A DNA stretch of 64,000 bases, from assembly GCA_000181795.3 (NCBI GenBank), contig CM012954.1:13089595-13153594 (forward strand), given 5' to 3'. Source of the stretch: Trichinella spiralis. Lineage: Eukaryota > Nematoda > Enoplea > Trichinellida > Trichinellidae. The notes beneath the pieces were generated by a model. That model worked only from the letters and a program-made list of their open reading frames with translations. It was not told the origin of the DNA and made no database searches. Numbering within the stretch: position 1 is the stretch's first letter; each line of letters starts with the position of its first letter. The position numbers and the translations under genes were made by a program. Positions 55,481 to 64,000 of the stretch are shown here, piece after piece.

Positions 55481-58400
55481 TAACGACAAAAAACAAACGA
55501 TCGGAGGAAAGTAGCGGGCAGAAGTTTGATCAAATATCAAAACAGAATATCAACAGATATTGAATGCAAAGAGCAAAGTAGTCAACAAAAAACTAAAAAT
55601 TATTGAATTAAACATAAATCATGTAGAAATTGCAGTCAGCGATCGCATTGCAAAAACAGAAAAATAAAAGTTATCAGAAAACTCTAAGCGCGCAACAATT
55701 TGTTTTTTCAACCGCATGAATCAAATAATACAGCCATCTGAATGCTCGACATAGTTAACATTCCATTCATGAACGTTAATCTATTACTCGCTCATTTCGA
55801 TAAAACATTACACTGCTTATAAAATAAAAATTACAATAAAGGAAGAAAACAATTAATGTATAGAAAATTATAAGCAGGCAAAATCATCACAAACTTCAAT
55901 TAAATAATTCATCACAGTTTCCAGGAAGTGCCTGTAACATTATTCGATTGAAACAATTTTTTCGTCTATAAATATATTCCAAAAACTCAAGAGTATAAGT
56001 GCACTAGTCGGATAAATATATTGTAAAAAGGAACAACAGCAAGGAAAAGGACATGTGAAAGTTCAAGAACCAGAAAAACAAACTGATCGGCTATTGAAAC
56101 GCGCCAACAAGAATTGCAAGCAAAAAGAACAAAGTAGAATATTTCAGCTTTATGAAGAATATCAACGGAGAAAATATTGATGCTTAAACTAAGACTTACT
56201 GTAAAACACGATTGATGCAAGCATCTTTTCACGAAGAAAAAAATTTTCAGCTATAAGGCCACGACACAACTGAGCGAACATATCTTTGGTACAGGATATT
56301 CAGGCTGTTATGTTACTGTAATGAAAGTTACATAATTTCAAAGCTATTGTCATAAAAGTGAAAAATAAGGTTCAACGAAAATAAAAACTTTAATTTATCG
56401 GGCAAAACATATTTCCTTAAGTATTTAATTTTCTGTTCATATTTGAATAAATTTTTTTTATAATTGTAGGAAAAATATCTTTATCAGAAGCATATAAGCA
56501 CAAGGCAATTTCATTAAAACTTTTTCCTTTACATATATAAGCTGTTTGATTTAAAACCATGAGAGATCTTAATTTTACAGCGATTATTATTTTTCACGTT
56601 TGTAAGATGTATAAGGTAAAACAGTTCAGTCTATAACAGTCAATAATGGGACATTAGCAATTTATTTTTGAAACGAAATTACTCATCGGTCATTTATTTC
56701 ATATAAAAGCAATATTTCATTGTGCTAGCCGTTTGAAAGTAATATAAATATTACGTTAAATCTATCAGTGCTTAACGGTGCATTAAATGACTTTTATGCA
56801 CTGTTCGTTATTCAAAACGTGGATAGTTGGCTTAGCGTTAATTTTCAGCAGTTTAACATTTCTTTCTATTTATGTTTCAATAACATTAAGCTGTTTCTCA
56901 TTAAAAGAAAAATCTACACTCTGAGAATAACTTGAGATAAAGTTACAGTATGATAAAAAGCAAGTTTTAATTCAATTAAGGGGCGTTCTTATTTATACCT
57001 TTTTTTTCTAGTGGCTGATGGTTTTTAAAATCATAAAAAATATTTTTAATTGAAATAAGTTAAAAATATTATTTTCTATTCCGAAACTTATTATCATAAT
57101 GCCACTGACAATATATAATAAAGTAGATAATGGTAAACTGAGATGTTGAAAAAGTTGCTGCCAAATTTTATAGTAAATAAAAACATATTGATACTTTAGT
57201 AAAATTTTTTATTACATAAACATTTTTATACTAGAAATAAATATAAATTTCATGCGCAATGCTCGTTTCATGTTTAGTAAGTTTGTTTTTGATGAATAAT
57301 TTATTTTACGTTTTTAATTTTCATGATTCTGCTCCATTTTAATGTGTTATTATATTTCTACATACATTAAATACAAACAATGAAATTCAAATGAGACTTT
57401 TATTTCATTTGGAAAAAATTTATTTTACCTTGTTTCTTCTTTCGGGTCATTCTCACAGCTCGCAATTTAATAGTTATTTACAGAAGGTGTCAGGTAAAAG
57501 CTTAACTGCAAACGTGTTAGCTTAGCAACAAATTCAGCCTTTGTCGGTCAGGCACTTTTGCTTTATGCTAAACATTTTCCACACCAAAATTGCCTCCTAT
57601 TGTCTTTATAATTGTTTGTTGGCAAACGTTACGTAAGGACGCCTCTGTAGGTGACCTTTGCTAGAAGTCAAAGAAGCCGCCGCTAAACATTGCAAACATA
57701 TGCATTATTGATTGTCACTAGTATTGCCAGCATGTTAAAATCTGCTGAAATGTTATTTTTCATCAAAACGTAAAAATAAAGCATGCTGTGATAAAACAAA
57801 GAAGAACAGTATGTATATGTGTGTATAAGATGCGAAGATTAATTTATTTTAATATTTGAAAATTGTTGATAATCAGCGACAATGTAGAAGATAATATTCA
57901 CAAGAATATTTCATAAATTTTATCTTTGAAATAAACACGCTTCAAATTGAGCAACAATTGATTTGCTACTTTTGACTGATAGTAACATATAAAAAATATG
58001 GAAATAAACAAACCAGAAAGAATGAATGAAGTTCAATTTCTATCAGAATGTTTATATGTGAAAGAAAAAATGTCAAACCACAAAGATAATCAGAAAATTA
58101 GAAGATCAACCATACCTTCACTGACAGCTTCCAAATATGCTCTTGTTTAATGTTTAAATAAGCTTTTGTTACAATTTTGCAGTTAACATTCCTGCCACTG
58201 TACGTGATAATTCGCAATGAATTTTGTTACAATTTGATGTTTACATTCATTTGTTTAAAATTATTTTGAATTTATTAAATAAAATCATGTTGATTTATTA
58301 TTCACTACATCGTTGATTATAAACAATAAAATAGTTTAAAAAAGAAGTGAAATGTGTTCAATAAAAGGAATTTTTCAAATGTACATCAAGCAAAAAGAAC

Positions 58401-59661
58401 AGAGTTGATCAACAGTGTTGATGTATGATTCAGTTATTGTTGTTTTTCTTTCTCTTTTTTTTAACATGACAAATAAGTTAATAGAAAATTTTGTAAACAG
58501 TTGAGTCAGCTGAGTGCAGCGATGAAGTTGCCAAAATGGTTGTTCAAATTTCGACGGTTGGCAAACATCTCAACAACATCAAGCAGATCATGTCGAATGC
58601 TGATGACTATTTTTTGTAAAGTTCTCTTCCAAGTTTAAATTTCACGTATAAATTACTGATTATTTCAAAATTTACAAATCATCCATATTTACAAACAATA
58701 ATTTGAAAATAATAACTGGTCTATGTAAATTATTTTCAGTTGACAATTGAAAACAAACTCATTCGTTGTAATTTAACTTGATCTATATGCACAAAAAAAC
58801 AATACAATCGTACGGTAATATATCTGTATTTACATAATGAAAGGTTGTTCTTCTATTGCAGTATGAACAGAAAAGCTTAATTCTATGCAACAGATAACTG
58901 ACATTGAACTTGTATTGTTGTTATTTTATCAGCAGATATTCGAGTGCACTCTGGATAAGAGGAATCATTTTTGAAAAAAAAAGTGCGATGCTTATTTCAC
59001 GTGAGATTATTTGCGTGATAAAATAATTTTCATCACTATTATTAACGGTGATTTTAGTGAAAACAAAAATTAACATTTGCAATCAATGCAGATGCATCTT
59101 TGTGTTTTCTTATCAGTGAACAACTGTCATCAGTGGAAAATCGTACGTACATGTTATCAGTATATCAAATGATAACAGTGAGAGGTGACAAAGTGAGATT
59201 GTTTTTTTTTATTTTAAAATTCATTTTTAATAATGCTGAACTTCTATGATTTTCCCTTATCAGTACTGTAATGTTCAGGTGTCCATTTCCGGTGCCCTTC
59301 TGTAAGCATGGCAGCAAAATTGAGCCGGTATAAAGCTTTATCATGCCGCTTGTTGTCTATTTGCACAAATGCTAAACGACCGCTAGGCGCCGCTGGCACG
59401 GTGGCCCAAGACGGTACTGTACTCCATCAGTCACTAAATCACCGCCGTGCAAACAGCTAACTTCAAAAGATACCGCCGCCATTAGCGGATCCGAAGCGCA
59501 AACGTGCGGAACTGGTCAAGCTTGTTTTATTGAACAATCTACCTTACACCAGTAAAAAAACGATAAGATAATATGAAAATAATTCTAATAATAAAACAAA
59601 GCTTGTGGATACTTTCGGTCAAAATTAGAATAGTATTCTTTTTAGTTTAATTGTGTAAAAT
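55481..59661. other. Long intergenic region upstream of Rac and downstream of odd-skipped
   Basis: About 4.2 kb, mostly AT-rich. No supported gene. Two less AT-rich patches stand out, about 57420-57740 and 59270-59530. The latter, with CTAGGCGCCGCTGGCACGG, lies just beyond the 3' end of the zinc-finger gene. Either could hold regulatory or untranslated exon sequence; no motif allows a call. Confidence 0.4.
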
Positions 59662-60758
59662 TTAATCAATAGTAGTACTAGTAGTAGTAGTAGTATTTGT
59701 CGGAAGCTGGTCACCAGGCAGCTGTTGCTTGTGCATGGATAAATGGCGTCTCAGATCGCACGTTCGGCGGAAGCCTCTCTCGCAGCCAGCTTTTGGACAT
59801 GCAAACGGTTTACTGTTGCCATGAGTGAAAAGATGAGTCTTAAACAGGTTGTTTATTTGTTTTCATAAATTCGCATATTAATGCTTACTTTCAAATTGGA
59901 ACGTTGATTGAAAGTTCTGTTGCATTTCGGACATTGCAATGGTGGTCTATCCAAATGCAAAATGCGATGCACTTGCATTGTTCTCGACTGGCAAAATCCT
60001 TTGCCACAGATGTCACATTTGAAAGGTTTTTCCTTTGAATGAATATAACTACAAAAAAAATCGAAATAAATCAAAATCATACTGTAATATGAATTTCACA
60101 AATTATCTTACCGATGATCCCTGAGATGATCTTGTCGACGGAACGCTTTGCCACAAATTTCACAGCTGTACGGTCGTTCGTCTGTATGGGTTCGTTCGTG
60201 GATTAGCAGATTGTATGATTTTGTAAAACGACGTTGACAATATTTGCAAATGAATTCTTTACGTGGTCGACTGCATTTTCGTGGTCGTGTTTGCCGAGTG
60301 ACTTGTCTTAATGATGATAATTTATTTTTGTGCATTGCAATGAAAAAGTAGTATTAAATTTGAAAATATATTTACTTTGTATTAATGGTTGATTCAGGCT
60401 TGTCAAAATTTTGTCCAAGTTTGGTGAAATCGAAATTTTTCGTCGAATGAGGTGGTTGGGGTACGGTTGGTTGAAGTAGAGCTTGAGCTGGTATTGGATT
60501 GGAACGAAATGATTGGAATAATAGCGCTGCATACAACTCGAGTGGAGTAGCGGACATGATTTGTGCTGCAAATGGTACGGATGGATTGAATGGTAACCAA
60601 AATGGAATTGGAGCCGGCGTGGGTGTGATCCATGTGCTGGCTGCAGTTGCATATAGAGATGTTGAAGGTGAATGTGGTGGAGGCGATGATGATGATGAAG
60701 AAGAAGAAGAAGCAATAGTAGCTTGGTGTAAAATTGGCATGTATCGAGACAACGACAT
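59662..60758 (-). CDS. Odd-skipped-family zinc-finger transcription factor (five C2H2 fingers)
   Basis: Four exons on the minus strand (60758-60376, 60306-60112, 60048-59889, 59838-59662) encode 304 aa. A Ser- and Pro-rich N-terminus (poly-Ser about residues 17-26) precedes five C2H2 fingers at about 146-282. Fingers 1-3 carry the family signature [38 protein letters not shown] and GFCQSR. Finger 4 has [10 protein letters not shown] and finger 5 RTCDLRRH. Five fingers match Drosophila Bowl/Sob and worm ODD-2 better than the three-finger vertebrate OSR. These are nuclear patterning factors, with gut roles in worms and flies. Finger 5 has C-x4-C spacing. The C-terminus is a Thr run from a triplet repeat. 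ATG 60758 is the only in-frame ATG upstream of the fingers; the frame stays open upstream without another. Confidence 0.9.
59671..59695. repeat. (AGT)n triplet repeat within coding sequence
   Basis: Encodes the C-terminal Thr/Ser run of the odd-skipped protein on the minus strand, so its length may vary between individuals. Confidence 0.85.
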
Positions 60759-60830
60759 CTTAGTGTCTGCGTGTGTTACTGCCACAATACTAACATCGGT
60801 GGCCCATCTTTTCAATACCACACCGTTTAG

Positions 60831-60858
60831 CCAATCAGAGTTCAGTATTCGACCAATC
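60831..60858 (-). promoter_or_regulatory. Paired CCAATCAG boxes upstream of the odd-skipped gene
   Basis: CCAATCAG at 60831-60838 and again at 60853-60860, 22 bp apart, 75-100 bp before the ATG of the minus-strand zinc-finger gene. The boxes are in inverted orientation relative to that gene. This fits NF-Y-type promoter elements; binding is inferred only from the motif. Confidence 0.4.
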
Positions 60859-60860
60859 AG

Positions 60861-63740
60861 TGTCGACTGATAAAGCGAACAAGTGAGGTAAAATGTGGGC
60901 GATCAAGCCGGCGCCTGTTTAGCAGGAAGCTATAAATGATAAGCGCTTCTACTAAGCGCCCACTGCAGGAGCGGGTCGATCTTTGAAGTAAACAATGAAA
61001 AATAAACAATATTAGTGGAACTTTATATGTTGATGATGGCAATGATCAATTTGGAGAAGTAATTTATCTATCTTTTCGACGAGTCATGGGAGAGGTCATT
61101 TTTGGATGATTGTAATGTATGCTTATTTGGTCAGTGCGACAACGTTTGCTTAAACTTTTCAACATACCTTTTAAACTAACAGCTAATGACAAATGGCTAT
61201 TTTGCTTTCTTTCTTTTTTTTTGCTTTTTCTTCATGTGTCACCAGGCAAAAGATGACGTGTCAATTTCTCAGACATTCATTTGTTTAAAAAAAACCATAT
61301 TCACAGAATTGCTGTTTAATGCTAACTTCATAATTATTGTAGTAAATAATTTGGTACAAACATTTTTCAATTCTTCGAGCGAATAGTTGAAAAATGATAA
61401 CAATGAATCAGATTTTATTTTAAGAAAAGTAAATTTCATTTTGCATAGAAAATTCTTTTCCCTTTTCTTCAATTTCATTGAAAAATTTGACCAATTTTTT
61501 GTCTCTACCAAGTGACATTTGCTTTCTTGATGAAAAGAATTTTTCCACAACTGTGAGCAAAAGTTCATTGAAATTCTTTTAAAATAACAAATTCAGTGAT
61601 ACAGAATAACTTTTTTCCCTTTGCTAAATATTTTTCATAAAATAAGGATATCCGGCATTGATCGTTGTATTGTTTTGAAGCTATTTTATGAAATTGAAAA
61701 AATCCATATGAATAATTATCTTGCTCTGCCAAATGTACATTAGGTACATACATGCGTATGTAATGCATGAATAATTATTGAAATAGTCATTCTTAGTTCT
61801 TACTACTTTAATTTTTATGAGCTAATTGCATATTAGTTGTGCATATTCATGACAATTTTGAAAGTTTTTGAATAAATTATAGCAAAAAACATCTTTACAC
61901 ATCAGATGTTTTTAGATACGTGTAGAGAATGTGTTATTGATATAATTTTTTAATGTTTTCACGATAAACATTACTTAAACAGTCAAAGTTGATCACTTGA
62001 ATAGGATCATTTTTGTAGTGGCTTAATATTTCACTTAAATCAAGTGCAGGTTACCTGTTGACCTGAAGCGAATCGTTGCCGCAGCAAGAGATTCAACATT
62101 AACACTGCACGTTATCAGTAAGTTTCTGGGGAAAGTATTAAGTTGTGTTTGATGACGACCTGTGAGTCAGAGTTAAGCTTAGTCAAGAATCGTTTAATCG
62201 CCCTTTACCTGGACAAACTGAAACTCACTGCGGGAATATACTTGGGCCGAACTATTCCATTAAATTTCCTTTTCAAGCCACCTTACTGATAAGCAGCGCA
62301 AACTGATATGGAAATTGTTCAAACTGAAGAAATCCACTCACAGCGACCGAATTTCAACAATTTTATCTATCACAAGCTAAAAGTAAACCAAACGAAAAAA
62401 GGACAGCATTTATTTAAATGTCTTTAAAATGTCGATGCTGAAAACTTTGTCACTTGGTAAATTATCACGCTTGAATGATTCAACAATTAACAATCGTCAG
62501 TTCACCATTTTCTACACCAGACAATACGTGATTTTTTTTTCTCACTGAATCAATTTTTATAATACTGATTTTTCAGTTTGTTTTGAATAAGTTTTTTTAT
62601 TCATTTTGTCATCGTTTTGCAGTTTGTTCAAACCAAATAGATGTTTATTGTTATTTAATTTATGATCAATTTGACATTATGCACACTTTCAGACTATTTT
62701 ATTAGTTTTACGACAAATTTATCAAAAATATCTTGAAAATTTCAAAATAAAACGCTAAAATATTATTCCTGAAAGCAGTTTTTTTGTTTCGCATTACTTT
62801 TGTTCTTTACATCTTTATTCATACGGTACTCACGTACATTACCAGTTGCAGTTATAATTCTAATATATTATTTAGTTATTTGATAGTTTTTTAGCTATTA
62901 ATACATTTTGTCTTTTCGATTAACTGCATTAATTTAATGACTTTTTTATATTTCGAATTGTATAATCTGTTTGTATTTGTCTTTATGAAGTGCAAAGGTA
63001 ATGGAATTAACCAACATTCAAAAATCAAAGTGTAACTGTCAGTTAATATTACAATAATAATAATTCTAAAAAAGTAGTCGGTTTTGGCTTTGTTAATGTT
63101 TCACGAAATGTTACAGCGGAGATGAATATGATTTTTTTAGGTGGAAATTATTTTTTTAATTAAAAAATCTTCGTAAACTTAATTTTTTTAATAAAATTTA
63201 TTCGTATTGTACTACTTCAATAATATTTGCTATTCGCAAATGCTGCAAACGTCAAAACTACAAAATTTAAATTCTATTTTTGCACCGTACTCGTAGTATG
63301 CTCTACACAAGCGACAAGATTACTTATGATTTATAAAATTTGGTAATTAAAAGTCCAATTAAATCTTGTACAAAACAAAGCATTGGAAATTGGAATAGTT
63401 AAAGCAAAGCCATCAGTAGTCATTTTCCAGCTTACTGTATTTACCGTATAACGTTACTTGTAGTAAAGTATTTTTAAAATGTTTTATTAAAAAAATATAT
63501 ATATTTAAATTATAAATTCATCATTATTAAATATTTTAAAAACACATAAGCTATTAAAAAGACGGTTTCTTTCTTTTTTTAAAAATGATACTTAACAATT
63601 ATGAAGTAATTGAATTATTGCATTATAAATGTAAAATAAAAGAAACCTATTCTTTGTATGGAAAATTAATATGCACCATAATTTTGCGATATTAATACCT
63701 TTAAGTCAAAATTTACAGTATTCTAAGGCAAATTTAACTG
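60861..63740. other. Divergent intergenic region, odd-skipped gene and GMP synthetase
   Basis: About 2.9 kb. The first 200 bp are less AT-rich and probably belong to the zinc-finger gene's promoter. The rest is AT-rich with no supported gene. An AG acceptor (ATTTACAG) at 63717-63718 lies 22 nt before the next ATG. Confidence 0.45.
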
Positions 63741-64000
63741 ATGGAACCTGCGAATGGCTATAATGGCTATGTAAAGCGATTTGCTGCAGAACGAAATTTT
63801 GTTTCACCGAAAATGACTGATAATATGGAAACTGAAGATGAATTTCTACCTGATACCGTCGCCGTGCTCGATTGTGGAGCACAATATGGAAAGGTTGTCA
63901 ATTATTTTAATGTTGACCTGTAAGCTTATGCAAAGACTTGGTTTTTCAGGTTATTGAACGTAGAATTACTGAATTATGCGTTCGAACGAAAATGTTTGCC
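63741..64000 (+). CDS. GMPS: GMP synthetase (glutamine-hydrolysing), 5' end only
   Basis: Exon 1 is 63741-63893 and exon 2 begins at 63950 and runs off the window. The frame joins as LDCGAQYGKVIERRITELCV, the start of the class-I glutamine amidotransferase domain of GMP synthetase (human reads LDAGAQYGKVIDRR). The enzyme converts XMP to GMP in the cytosol in the last step of guanine nucleotide synthesis. About 40 residues precede the domain, as in animal enzymes. Catalytic residues lie outside the window. Confidence 0.88.

Noticed and set aside
60499-60870. 123-aa + open frame with Gly/Asp/Glu runs
   Set aside because: Antisense to the Ser/Pro-rich first exon of the odd-skipped gene; the runs are complements of the poly-Ser codons.

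Overview
The window is nuclear DNA of a small-genome metazoan, very probably a nematode. It is AT-rich (roughly two-thirds A+T by eye). Genes are split by many introns of about 45-70 nt with GT...AG ends. Several start codons sit 2-22 nt after a strong pyrimidine-rich AG acceptor, as in spliced-leader trans-splicing, and one gene encodes an ACR-16-type nicotinic receptor subunit. The low GC, a nematode-like GPCR and the large repeat field would fit a Trichinella-like (clade I) worm, but the species call is inference.

Left block (1-12.5 kb, all + strand): the 3' part of TFIID subunit TAF6, then an RSBN1/DPY-21-type JmjC histone demethylase, then the spliceosomal tri-snRNP protein PRPF6/Prp6 in 24 exons, one of whose introns has a GC-AG donor.

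Middle (12.5-37 kb): about 24 kb without any gene I can defend, filled with diverged repeats. They include a tandem array of about 1.25-kb units (17.6-21.6 kb), dispersed copies of parts of it, and an imperfect inverted duplication centred near 28.2 kb. The arms (about 23.6-25.9 and 30.5-33.7 kb) carry four copies of a conserved block. That block holds an ATGCAAAT octamer, a conserved core and a 5' splice-site-like GTAAGT at nearly fixed spacing, pointing towards the centre on both sides. The centre contains two 224-bp palindromic units and GC-richer islands.

Right block (37-64 kb): a single-exon 7TM receptor (-), WWOX (+), an acr-16-type nicotinic receptor subunit (-), cullin-3 (-), mitochondrial ribosomal protein mL53 (+), PP4 regulatory subunit PPP4R2 (-), a DDAH-like protein with altered active-site residues (+), a Rac-family GTPase (-), an odd-skipped zinc-finger factor (-) and the 5' end of GMP synthetase (+). 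These are mostly housekeeping genes in mixed orientation with no sign of a shared pathway. No tRNA, rRNA or CRISPR array was found.

Coding models were built by hand from translation, splice motifs and remembered family sequences. Summed exon lengths of all complete models are multiples of three. Positions of repeat edges are approximate.
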